Positions 18,847 through 27,305 of a stretch of DNA of 64,000 nucleotides are shown piece by piece. The stretch's first letter is position 1. Every line of letters begins with the position of its first letter. Source of the DNA: Teredinibacter waterburyi (GTDB taxonomy: Bacteria; Pseudomonadota; Gammaproteobacteria; Pseudomonadales; Cellvibrionaceae); contig NZ_MRUH01000121.1 in assembly GCF_001922985.1 (NCBI RefSeq), positions 62,001 through 126,000 on the forward strand, in the 5' to 3' direction. The notes beneath the pieces are model-generated. The model was not told where the DNA came from. It saw only the letters and a program-made list of their open reading frames with translations, and did no database searches. The position numbers and the translations under genes were made by a program.

Positions 18847-19398
18847 ATGAAGCATTTTGTTGAAATACAATTAATTCCAGATCCCGAGGTGCCAGCACCA
18901 GTGTTAATGAATGCGGTTTTTTCCAAGCTCCATAAAGTATTGTGCGATCTAGAATGTAAAAGCATAGGGGTCGGCTTTCCTAGGGCTGGGGTTACTCTGT
19001 GCGACGTACTTCGTCTGTTCGGGGGGTATGAGAGTCTTGTGCTCCTTCAACAAACAGGATGGCTAGGCGCTATGGCTGACTATAGTCGTATAGCAGCAAT
19101 TCTTCCGGTACCTGAACGAGTTAAGCATCGGACGGTGTCCCGTAAGCAACGCACTATGAGTGAGTCCAAGCTCAAGCGCTTGTTAAAACGCGGCTCGATT
19201 ACCGAAGCTGAAGCTAAAGCCTATCGCGCAAAAATGTTCACCAAAGGTTTAGATAACCCCTATGTTGAATTAGTAAGCGCGTCTAATGGGCATAGGCATA
19301 GGCGGTATATCGAGTTTGGTGAGTTGCAAGATTCTCCGGTAGAAGGGGAGTTCGATAACTTCGGCCTATCGAAAACTGCCACTGTTCCTTGCTTTTAG
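18847..19398 (+). CDS. cas6f: CRISPR endoribonuclease Csy4 (Cas6f)
   Basis: Csy4 (183 aa) cuts the pre-crRNA at the base of each repeat hairpin and stays bound to it. The catalytic histidine falls exactly at residue 29 (VFSKLHKVL), as in the Pseudomonas enzyme. Ser144 and Ser146 in ELVSASNG lie at the position of the catalytic serine. The arginine-rich helix that reads the repeat hairpin is at residues 91-115 (KHRTVSRKQR...RLLKRG), and GLSKTATVPCF is the usual C-terminus. Last gene of the cas operon, 14 bp after csy3. Confidence 0.96.
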   Translation: MKHFVEIQLIPDPEVPAPVLMNAVFSKLHKVLCDLECKSIGVGFPRAGVTLCDVLRLFGGYESLVLLQQTGWLGAMADYSRIAAILPVPERVKHRTVSRKQRTMSESKLKRLLKRGSITEAEAKAYRAKMFTKGLDNPYVELVSASNGHRHRRYIEFGELQDSPVEGEFDNFGLSKTATVPCF

Positions 19399-19574
19399 GG
19401 GAGTGCTGCTCGGCGGTGATTTCGAATTTATGTGTTGATTTTTGTATAGCATAGTTAATACCGTCGGTGCGGCATTTATAGATACCATACTGTAATGAGC
19501 CATTGAGCGTTGTACTTTCGATACAATACAAGCCATAGGCTGGAACTCGGCTCAGGGTTTTAGTCTACTAAATG

Positions 19575-19596
19575 GAGTAGCCTAGCTAGGCTACTC
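19575..19596 (+). terminator. 22-bp perfect palindrome after csy4, possible terminator
   Basis: GAGTAGCCTAG at 19575-19585 is followed directly by its complement CTAGGCTACTC (19586-19596), then TTTCCCC. It lies 177 bp after the csy4 stop and 146 bp before the first CRISPR repeat. The hairpin could end the cas transcript before the leader, or bind a dimeric regulator as duplex DNA. Confidence 0.5.
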
Positions 19597-19742
19597 TTTC
19601 CCCTACCAACACCTTCCATTTTCGCCAGTAAAAAAAACCTATAAATATCAATAGATTACATTTCCCCGAAATACCAATGGTATTTTTGGGGTAAAACAGC
19701 GTAAGGTTCTGATTCTGTTAGGGTTATTGGCTATAATTTGTA
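19597..19742 (+). promoter_or_regulatory. CRISPR leader
   Basis: AT-rich sequence on the cas-proximal side of the array. Polarity is set by the degenerate last repeat at the far end (22982-23009). It holds an IHF-type site (19646-19658) and an interrupted inverted repeat, CCCC-g-AAATACC-AAT-GGTATTT-tt-GGGG (19664-19691). The array promoter should lie here; AT-rich candidates such as TATAAT-like GCTATAATTTG near 19729-19739 immediately precede repeat 1. Confidence 0.8.
19646..19658 (+). promoter_or_regulatory. IHF-type binding site in the leader
   Basis: TATCAATAGATTA matches the IHF consensus WATCAANNNNTTR at every defined position. It ends 84 bp before the first repeat. IHF-induced leader bending directs Cas1-2/3 integration to the first repeat in type I-E and I-F systems, so this site is likely functional. 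Confidence 0.65.
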
Positions 19743-22700
19743 CTTCACTGCCGAACAGGCAGCTTAGAAAGAGATGCCAGCAAATACCGTATTCGTATCA
19801 ACCTTCACTGCCGAACAGGCAGCTTAGAAAGATCGCTGAACCTGGTTCGCAGGCGTATTCTACTTCACTGCCGAACAGGCAGCTTAGAAAAAACTTTTAG
19901 AGCTAATTTGAAAAACGGGAATCTTCACTGCCGAACAGGCAGCTTTGAAAACAAATAATCAGGGACAGAAACTGACGTGCGACTTCACTGCCGAACAGGC
20001 AGCTTAGAAACAAACAACAGGGCCGGTCTGCGAGCTTACCGGCTTCACTGCCGAACAGGCAGCTTAGAAATGAACACTTGAATATGACATCAACGGGCAA
20101 TCCTTCACTGCCGAACAGGCAGCTTAGAAAAGACACAACATAGGGAGCCGAGCAAGATGGTGCTTCACTGCCGAACAGGCAGCTTAGAAAAGCATTGCTA
20201 GACATAAAAAAACGGCTATCCTCTTCACTGCCGAACAGGCAGCTTAGAAAGCTTCGCGCTCACCCTTTAGCTCTAAAAAGTCCTTCACTGCCGAACAGGC
20301 AGCTTAGAAAGTTGAGACGAACATACGCTAACCAAAGGTAATCTTCACTGCCGAACAGGCAGCTTAGAAACGAATGTGGACCTACCCCTAAGCCCTTACG
20401 TGCTTCACTGCCGAACAGGCAGCTTAGAAACAAAGCGGCAAGCCACTACCTACCGTAACGGTCTTCACTGCCGAACAGGCAGCTTAGAAAAGAAGGTGTT
20501 TCGAACCAAATTACTCGATGCCCTTCACTGCCGAACAGGCAGCTTAGAAATCCCGAGAACCATTAAGACGGACATACGCTAACTTCACTGCCGAACAGGC
20601 AGCTTAGAAAGAGGCGAAGAGAAAACGATTAGATTCTCTAATCTTCACTGCCGAACAGGCAGCTTAGAAATAGCGCCACCAAAAGCGCTAGCCGCATGGA
20701 ACCTTCACTGCCGAACAGGCAGCTTAGAAATGAGCTCGACTCATACATCGTCAATATCTACCCTTCACTGCCGAACAGGCAGCTTAGAAACAACGGGTAT
20801 ACTATACATACATGCACTGAGGCTTCACTGCCGAACAGGCAGCTTAGAAATGATTGCATGGGATCTTTTTCTATCGTGCATACTTCACTGCCGAACAGGC
20901 AGCTTAGAAAGGTAGAGAGCGGCACTGGAACACCTGTGTCTGCTTCACTGCCGAACAGGCAGCTTAGAAATTGCTGGTGTCGGTTTTTCTGTTAAACCTT
21001 CCCTTCACTGCCGAACAGGCAGCTTAGAAAATCAACTAACCTTAAATCCAATAAGGATAAACCTTCACTGCCGAACAGGCAGCTTAGAAAAAAGCTGGGG
21101 GCCGGTTGGCCCTTCTGGTCTTCTTCACTGCCGAACAGGCAGCTTAGAAAGCCAGCGGCCCCACCTCCACCGCCAAATATTTCTTCACTGCCGAACAGGC
21201 AGCTTAGAAAGCACCAGAGCCTCAGCGTTTGCTTTTGTAGCGCTTCACTGCCGAACAGGCAGCTTAGAAACCGAGGCTGCGCAGCTAGCGGTAATATCGT
21301 CACTTCACTGCCGAACAGGCAGCTTAGAAAACTCCGTATCGGCGTATAACAACGCCATTAATCTTCACTGCCGAACAGGCAGCTTAGAAAACTAACAGGG
21401 TTATTAGGCCATGAGCATAAAACTTCACTGCCGAACAGGCAGCTTAGAAAAAAGGCGACGCGGGCGCCCCGCCTTCGACGTACTTCACTGCCGAACAGGC
21501 AGCTTAGAAACTTAGCATACAACCAAAGGTTTTTTTTATGTCCTTCACTGCCGAACAGGCAGCTTAGAAAAAAAACGCCTTGTCGCCAGAGCTTCGCGAC
21601 TCCTTCACTGCCGAACAGGCAGCTTAGAAATCCGTGATTACTCATAAGACTTAATTGTACCTCTTCACTGCCGAACAGGCAGCTTAGAAATCACCCTGAC
21701 GCCGAGACGAAAACAACGCAAACTTCACTGCCGAACAGGCAGCTTAGAAAAAAAAAGGGCAGCAATTCCGCTTAGTAACGCCTTCACTGCCGAACAGGCA
21801 GCTTAGAAATGCGATGAAAGTTTGACACAGAGATTTTTAGGCTTCACTGCCGAACAGGCAGCTTAGAAAAAGAGAGTGAGAAAGTGATTTACCATTGTTC
21901 TCTTCACTGCCGAACAGGCAGCTTAGAAAGCAATTCAAGCGGCCTTAATGAGCGCTTACTGCTTCACTGCCGAACAGGCAGCTTAGAAAAGACGGAAACA
22001 AATTTTGGATTTCATCGATGACTTCACTGCCGAACAGGCAGCTTAGAAATCGCCAACGGTCTTTAACTGATCCAGTGCCCCCTTCACTGCCGAACAGGCA
22101 GCTTAGAAAGCCACAGATTATGACAATCACGTCTATCTTGCCTTCACTGCCGAATAGGCAGCTTAGAAAAAGACGAAAAGTTACTAAACTAAACAATTTC
22201 ACTTCACTGCCGAACAGGCAGCTTAGAAAAAGGCTGGCGGGGGAGTCTGTCACGGCCAGCCCTTCACTGCCGAACAGGCAGCTTAGAAAATGTTCATCAA
22301 AAAAGGTGAGGACAAGATGGGCTTCACTGCCGAACAGGCAGCTTAGAAAATCATGACCATGTTCAGTAATAAAACGGGTCCCTTCACTGCCGAACAGGCA
22401 GCTTAGAAATCATACGACACCCACGTGTAATGACCGTCACGCTTCACTGCCGAACAGGCAGCTTAGAAACTTAGCGTATAACTTAAAGGTTTTTTTATGT
22501 CCTTCACTGCCGAACAGGCAGCTTAGAAATTCAAACCCTTTCGAACGGTCAACTAAAAAATCTTCACTGCCGAACAGGCAGCTTAGAAACCGAAAACAAC
22601 GGCAAATCCCTTTCTCATTCTCTTCACTGCCGAACAGGCAGCTTAGAAAACCTGGGTTCGCTGGGGCTTTGGTGGTAATCACTTCACTGCCGAACAGGCA

Positions 22701-23009
22701 GCTTAGAAAAGCCACAGAGCTTACGGCGTTCGCTGTTATGTCTTCACTGCCGAACAGGCAGCTTAGAAAATAACGCTACCCTCTCACCTGAACAACAACA
22801 CCTTCACTGCCGAACAGGCAGCTTAGAAAATGTCGTCGCTAATGAATTTTGAGTCCACTTTCTTCACTGCCGAACAGGCAGCTTAGAAAGCACCCTCAAT
22901 AGCTGATCTTGTTGTGGAGTCCTTCACTGCCGAACAGGCAGCTTAGAAATTCTTCGTCGGCCACGTCCAGGCCAACTCTCGCTTCACTGCCGAACAGGCA
23001 GCTTGTATC
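19743..23009 (+). CRISPR. Type I-F CRISPR array: 55 repeats, 54 spacers
   Basis: The 28-nt repeat begins CTTCACTGCCGAACAGGCAG and ends CTTAGAAA. CTGCC/GGCAG forms the Csy4 hairpin with loop GAACA, and the last 8 nt give the 5' handle CUUAGAAA. It resembles the canonical I-F repeat but starts with C and differs in loop and handle. Repeats recur every 60 bp from 19743 to 21723 (34 copies) and from 21782 to 22922 (20 copies), then a terminal copy at 22982 matches only its first 23 nt. Spacers are 32 nt except one of 31 nt (21751-21781). Two internal variants exist: A24T in repeat 4 (19923) and C14T in repeat 41 (22142). Transcription is on the plus strand, with cas. Confidence 0.99.
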
Positions 23010-23187
23010 CAGTAAGATCGTCGGCTTAATGCCGCACTATATATTCAGCTCAATGAAGGTTGGTTGAAAGTTGTGCAACGATTAAGTTCGACGTTTAGTT
23101 GTTGGCTTGTGTATATGTTCATTGTATTTATGAGAGTTTGTGGTAGTTTTAACGACGCTTTAACTGCCGATTTAAAGGAGGGCTTGG

Positions 23188-24093
23188 GTGTCGCAAATAG
23201 GAGAGAAAGTTAGTGTAATTGTGGCAAAGGGGTATAACAAAAATAAATGTCCTTTTTGCGGAGAGGATGAACATGATTTCCCCTCAAAGAAAGATGAACC
23301 CACCGAGGCTGTGGTAAGTATTCCAGAGCACTTAAAATGTCATATGAGTGGCGGCAAGCCCGATCGGCGCGGTAACGATAGCTGTGCGCTAGGTCAATAT
23401 GCGTACACTTTTGCTAAGCACCATTTAATTTCAGCAAAGCAGTGTTATGCCAAGGTTAAGCCGTTGGTGCGTATGGCTAGTTCTGTCGAATACGACGTGA
23501 ACGCTCCGCCTAATGGTATTGGTTTGCCCACTACGCACTTTTCGTTAAAGTACCCCGATGCAGGTGGCAGTAAGTACGGTAGCTTGAGCCAGCCGAATAA
23601 AACGGTAGTGGCCAATGCTCTGATGAAGGAGCTGGGAGCGCAATGGCATGTGGGCCACCATTCGTTTGTTTACAATATTCCTTTTGAAGATCAAAAAAGC
23701 AGCCCAGCCTCAGAAAACTGGGGTGATGAGGTAGATGATCTTGTTCAGGTCGGTCACCAAACGGGTTACGACTCGCAAATTATTTTGAAGTTGTTAGATT
23801 TGATGTTGCTGCTGTTTGACCCCGACGCTCCAATTTGCAAAGAAGACGATGTCAGTGAAGATATAAAAAAGCGACTTGATGATATTAGTGAAGAAATCCG
23901 CAAGGATTTGGAAAAGTTTCAAACGTCGGAACCTTGGCAGAGCAAGTTGTACGTTTCGCAAAAAGCGTATGGTTATGCAACGGATTTGCGTAAAGGCAGC
24001 CTAGCTAGAACGTCGAGTTCCGCAAATCTAGCGAGTGATGATGAGCCTTCTCCTGCATCAGCTTCTCGGCCAGCAAAGCGAGCGAGGCGGTAA
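23188..24093 (+). CDS. AHH-type HNH/endonuclease VII-fold nuclease toxin (probable T6SS effector)
   Basis: This 301-residue protein carries the AHH nuclease pattern: KHHLISAKQC (His78-His79), EYDVNAPPNGIGLP (about 101-114) and QWHVGHHSF (His154, His157/158). An N-terminal Cys pair (Cys21, Cys24 in NKCPFCGED) is shared in position with the second AHH protein at 34107-34937. There is no signal peptide. The tail is Ser/Pro-rich and ends RPAKRARR, a nuclear-localisation-like basic cluster. The start is GTG with an AAAGGAG site 7 nt upstream. It begins 178 bp after the CRISPR array; an Imm11-family gene follows, giving a toxin-immunity order. Its delivery by the T6SS 4 kb away is inference. Confidence 0.75.
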   Translation: MSQIGEKVSVIVAKGYNKNKCPFCGEDEHDFPSKKDEPTEAVVSIPEHLKCHMSGGKPDRRGNDSCALGQYAYTFAKHHLISAKQCYAKVKPLVRMASSVEYDVNAPPNGIGLPTTHFSLKYPDAGGSKYGSLSQPNKTVVANALMKELGAQWHVGHHSFVYNIPFEDQKSSPASENWGDEVDDLVQVGHQTGYDSQIILKLLDLMLLLFDPDAPICKEDDVSEDIKKRLDDISEEIRKDLEKFQTSEPWQSKLYVSQKAYGYATDLRKGSLARTSSSANLASDDEPSPASASRPAKRARR

Positions 24094-24191
24094 ACTAGTT
24101 AGGCGGCGTTATGTGGGTGTGAGTGAATAGAAATGTGTAATGCATACAGACTAAAGTGCATTAAAGGTTTGGGGAATTATTAGGAAGGTTT

Positions 24192-24740
24192 ATGTATTGG
24201 GTTCTGGAAAGTGATTTACGTGTAGAGGGTATGGCATCGGTAATGGATGTGCCGGACGAATTGGATTTGCGCGATTATATGTTGGGTAAAGTCGCCCCGA
24301 AAATAGAGGCGCCGCTACGTTTAATGTTGTCGGCAGCGAGTGGCGAGTTTCGTGGCGATATTATTGGCCCTGTGGTTACGTTATTTTCCGATGAGCTAAT
24401 CGAGATGCTAACCAATTACGGGGTAGATAATATTGACTATACGCCGGTGGAATTGATTCATTCGATTACGCAGGAAGTTGAGTTTGGCTATTCGCTGGCA
24501 AATATTTTGGGGTTGATTCGCTGCGTTGATAATTATGATATGGATGCGCCGCCGTTGCAGCGCCCGACGAGCTTGGAGCATTTTACGATTAACGCCGAGT
24601 CGGTGCGGGGGTGTCCGATATTTCGTTTGGCAGAAAGCCCACGCTTGATTGTTATCGAAAATGCGTTGCGTGATTATTTGGTAGCCCAAAAAGTGGTTGG
24701 GGTAAGAATGCGTAAAACTGAAGATTACGAAGTTTGGTAG
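24192..24740 (+). CDS. Imm11-family (DUF1629-like) immunity protein
   Basis: This 182-residue protein contains the segments I associate with Imm11: ELIEMLTNYGVDNIDYTPVE (about 67-86), a NILGLIRCVD strand and IFRLAESPRLIVIENALRDY near the C-terminus. It shares GVDN and FRLAES in the same order with the protein encoded at 33509-34078, although overall identity looks low. Known family members neutralise AHH nucleases next to them, as expected here 98 bp downstream of the toxin. AGGAAGG precedes the ATG. Cytoplasmic, with no membrane segments. Confidence 0.75.
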   Translation: MYWVLESDLRVEGMASVMDVPDELDLRDYMLGKVAPKIEAPLRLMLSAASGEFRGDIIGPVVTLFSDELIEMLTNYGVDNIDYTPVELIHSITQEVEFGYSLANILGLIRCVDNYDMDAPPLQRPTSLEHFTINAESVRGCPIFRLAESPRLIVIENALRDYLVAQKVVGVRMRKTEDYEVW

Positions 24741-24752
24741 CTGCTTGATAAG

Positions 24753-24792
24753 CCAGCGCCTGCAAACGAGGTCGTTTGTAGGCGCTGGTTTA
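24753..24792 (+). terminator. Strong hairpin terminator after the Imm11 gene
   Basis: A 17-bp stem (24753-24769 with 24772-24788, one G-T pair) closed by a 2-nt loop, followed by TTTAAC. It starts 13 bp after the Imm11 stop and separates it from the convergent ppk2 gene. Confidence 0.8.
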
Positions 24793-24814
24793 ACTTGAGT
24801 TTGCGAGTTAACAT

Positions 24815-25612
24815 TTAATAAATTTCTGGCACAAAGCGCAATTTATCTAAGCCGGTGCGCTCGTAGCCATCATCTTTTTGGCGTGGCGGCAGTTCTACCG
24901 GTTCGGGGGTGAGGTCTTGGTAGGGGATTTGGCTTAGCAGATGGCTTATGGTGTTGAGTCGAGCACGCTTTTTGTCATCGCTATGAACAACGTACCAAGG
25001 GGATTCATCTATATCGGTGTGTTGAAACATTTCATCTTTGGCTTTTGAGTAGTCTACCCAGCGGGCGCGACTCTCTAAGTCCATTGGGCTAAGTTTCCAG
25101 TGTTTGGTGGGGTGGTTGGTGCGGTCGATAAATCGTTGTTCCTGCTCTTCATCGCTCACCGAAAACCAATATTTTATCAATATTATGCCATTGCGAATCA
25201 GCATGGTTTCAAAGTCGGGGCAGGTGCGTAAAAATTCGCGATGCTCTTCGTCGTTACAAAACCCCATTACTTTTTCAACCCCTGCGCGGTTGTACCAACT
25301 TCTGTCAAACAACACTATCTCACCACCGGCGGGCAGCTGGGCAATATAGCGTTGAAAATACCATTGGCTGCGCTCGCGTTCGGTGGGTGCTGGCAGCGCT
25401 ACAATTCGACAAACCCGAGGGTTTAGGTTTTCGGATATGCGTTTAATACAGCCGCCTTTTCCCGCGGCATCGCGCCCTTCAAAAATTACCACGACTTTTA
25501 ACTTTTGCTGCTTTACCCAGCTTTGTAGTTTTACAAGTTCTACCTGTAATCGGTGTAGTTCTTTGTTGTAGCGTTTTTTGGTGAGACGAGCGGGTTTGGA
25601 ATCTTTGGTCAT
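24815..25612 (-). CDS. ppk2: Polyphosphate kinase 2, class I (PPK2)
   Basis: This 265-residue kinase phosphorylates nucleoside diphosphates using polyphosphate. Walker A appears as VVIFEGRDAAGKGGCIKRI (about 41-59), the lid/Walker B region as GEIVLFDRSWYNRAGVEKVMGFC, and the C-terminal substrate region as WKLSPMDLESRARWVDYSKAKDEMF. Single-domain class I enzymes are about 230-300 residues, so it is full length. The neighbours are a toxin-immunity pair and a RES toxin-antitoxin pair; no functional link is obvious. Convergent with the Imm11 gene across the terminator. Confidence 0.95.
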   Translation of the reverse strand: MTKDSKPARLTKKRYNKELHRLQVELVKLQSWVKQQKLKVVVIFEGRDAAGKGGCIKRISENLNPRVCRIVALPAPTERERSQWYFQRYIAQLPAGGEIVLFDRSWYNRAGVEKVMGFCNDEEHREFLRTCPDFETMLIRNGIILIKYWFSVSDEEQEQRFIDRTNHPTKHWKLSPMDLESRARWVDYSKAKDEMFQHTDIDESPWYVVHSDDKKRARLNTISHLLSQIPYQDLTPEPVELPPRQKDDGYERTGLDKLRFVPEIY

Positions 25613-25724
25613 TATGTGCGCCCTAGAGTTTTGTTAAGTCTGTTGGGCAAGCATAGCGGATATGGCTTCAACCATAGAGCTTCGGGTAGGTTTAGATGCC
25701 ATTTATTTGATTTGGAGCAGTCTG

Positions 25725-26474
25725 CTAGGTGGTTTGAAGGCCTGGGTGCTGCAGGTAGCCTGCTTTCGAGAATTCAGAGTGGTAGAACTCGTGGTGGCGC
25801 CCGTCGGCGTGACCAAACCAGCACACCTCTTCGGTAATCCGAAGCAGCCATAGCTCTTGTGAATCGGGCTCTCGCTTAGCGAAAGCCTTGGGGGAAATCA
25901 CGGCGGCGTTGGTGCCTTTGCTGGTACGTGCCGAATTGAACCAAAAAAATTCAGCGCCGGCGGCTCGCAAATTACTGCCTAGTTTTTGGCTTTGGCTCCA
26001 ATCGCTGGGTGAGTCGAGTTCTGGGTACTGATGCTGAAAATAGTCAGACCGCAGGTCGCAGCCGCGGTCGGTGCGGAGCTTTACCGAAAATAGCGTTCGC
26101 GAGTCGTTAATGGTTGCAAGTGGCCCCGGCTTTGCCAGCGCGCTTTGAAATAGCCATAGGTATACGGCGGTTTCGGCAAAGGCTGTGGCGGGTTCTTGTG
26201 AGGCATAGAATATGCCGCGCTCAAAGCACTGCCCAAAGCGTGAGCCGAACTGCAGTGGCGGGTAGCGAAAAGGTGTCATAAAGAGGTAGGAAAGGCCGCG
26301 GCAGTCATCGGGAAGCCTAGGTTTGCTCGCGTCGAGCAGTTCTTCTAGGCGCGACTGTTCTGTTGCCGAGCGGGTAATGGCCCGAGTAGCGGCGGTTTCT
26401 TGTGTTTCGACTAGGCGCCATGCGAGGCCGACTTGCGGTACGAGTAGGGATGCTAGTGGGTGGTTGTCTTCCAT
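25725..26474 (-). CDS. RES-domain toxin (NAD-degrading type)
   Basis: A 249-residue RES-domain protein. The family is named for conserved Arg, Glu and Ser; likely equivalents are Arg in FGSRFG (about residue 80), Glu in AFAETAVY (about 100) and Ser in NSARTSKGTNAA (about 180). Characterised RES toxins (MbcT, Res) consume NAD+ and are controlled by a partner with an Xre-like and a DUF2384-like domain. That partner is encoded 32 bp upstream (26507-26896), the usual antitoxin-first order. Length is typical; no truncation is visible. Confidence 0.85.
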   Translation of the reverse strand: MEDNHPLASLLVPQVGLAWRLVETQETAATRAITRSATEQSRLEELLDASKPRLPDDCRGLSYLFMTPFRYPPLQFGSRFGQCFERGIFYASQEPATAFAETAVYLWLFQSALAKPGPLATINDSRTLFSVKLRTDRGCDLRSDYFQHQYPELDSPSDWSQSQKLGSNLRAAGAEFFWFNSARTSKGTNAAVISPKAFAKREPDSQELWLLRITEEVCWFGHADGRHHEFYHSEFSKAGYLQHPGLQTT

Positions 26475-26506
26475 GATTTTTAGTTTTGTATATGAGTTTT
26501 GTGAGC

Positions 26507-26896
26507 TTAAATTTTGCCGCGCATGGCATCAAGGTACCAGAGTACTTGAGTAATGCCAGTAGCTGTTTGGACTAGCTCAGCCGGGGTTTCGTTGGCGAGA
26601 TGCTGGTTGGGGCTGCTCATCCAGTGCTTCATTGCTGCTGCGTTGCCACCGACGATTGCGTAAAGCGAGCGGTAGATCCGTAGCATTAATAGGGATAGCT
26701 CGAAGGCTTTGCCGTTGCCAGCAAAGGGAGATTCGTCATAGCCCAGCTCGGTACGCTTTTTGATGCGTGCGATGGTAGCACGCGATACGCCAATCGCGTG
26801 CGCGAGTTGATCTTGCGTTATGCCCAGTTGCTGGCTTGCTTCAAGCAAGCTGTTGGCAACGAGGGCGCCGTCGTTTGGGACCGTGGATGGACGCAT
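26507..26896 (-). CDS. Xre/MbcA/ParS-type antitoxin
   Basis: This 129-residue protein has an N-terminal helix-turn-helix (about 16-45: ASQQLGITQDQLAHAIGVSR) and a C-terminal DUF2384-like toxin-binding region (about 65-129: LLMLRIYRSLYAIVGGNAAA, WMSSPNQHLANETPAELV). It is expected to bind and neutralise the downstream RES toxin and to repress its own promoter. The TACATT-CCA-AATGTA inverted repeat 27 bp upstream is a plausible operator. Start at ATG 26896. Confidence 0.87.
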   Translation of the reverse strand: MRPSTVPNDGALVANSLLEASQQLGITQDQLAHAIGVSRATIARIKKRTELGYDESPFAGNGKAFELSLLMLRIYRSLYAIVGGNAAAMKHWMSSPNQHLANETPAELVQTATGITQVLWYLDAMRGKI

Positions 26897-26922
26897 GTAG
26901 CACCTGCTTCATATGATTCAAA

Positions 26923-26937
26923 TACATTCCAAATGTA
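26923..26937 (-). promoter_or_regulatory. Inverted repeat, probable antitoxin operator
   Basis: TACATT and AATGTA arms flank CCA, 27-41 bp upstream of the antitoxin start. A further TACAT half-site overlaps the start codon. Position and symmetry fit autoregulation by the HTH antitoxin. Confidence 0.5.
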
Positions 26938-27305
26938 GCATTTGCTGCACCTAACTGCAAGCCTCAGGACGCCCGCTGCCAACCTTGATCTGAATGCTTA
27001 GAAGGCGCTACGGTCTATGGTTTGCGGCTGTGATTTCGGCTGTTTAGGTATTGTATTTATCGAGCAATTTATTATTTGGTGAAGGCGTTGTTTCGCATTG
27101 AAGAAGTTTTATGAGCGCGGGGAGTTTTGATAATGTTTGGCGTGAGCTGGAGTAAAGTGGAAAAAAATCCGACGCTTTTTTAAGCCGAAAAACGTGCTTA
27201 TTTGACGTAATTCGCAACTGCTTGCAAAGCGCTGTTTATAGCGTTGTGAGCTATGCAAAAATCCGATAGTATCGGCCAGTACCTCAGTTTTCCTTAATAT
27301 TTTTT
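26938..27305. other. AT-rich intergenic DNA before hcp
   Basis: The antitoxin and hcp genes diverge across 561 bp. This left part has no coding frame that I trust and no clear sigma54 GG-N10-GC element. It probably contains the hcp promoter near 27280-27310 (AATATTTTTTATATGG) but I cannot assign -35 and -10 boxes with confidence. Confidence 0.4.

Noticed and set aside
19903-22715. Several frames across the CRISPR array encode a protein repeat such as FLSCLFGSE or SLPNRQLR
   Set aside because: They are conceptual translations of the 28-nt CRISPR repeat at 60-bp period (a multiple of three), not genes.
24408-24689. A 93-residue minus-strand frame inside the first Imm11 gene
   Set aside because: Antisense shadow of the Imm11 frame, which has a ribosome-binding site and family motifs.
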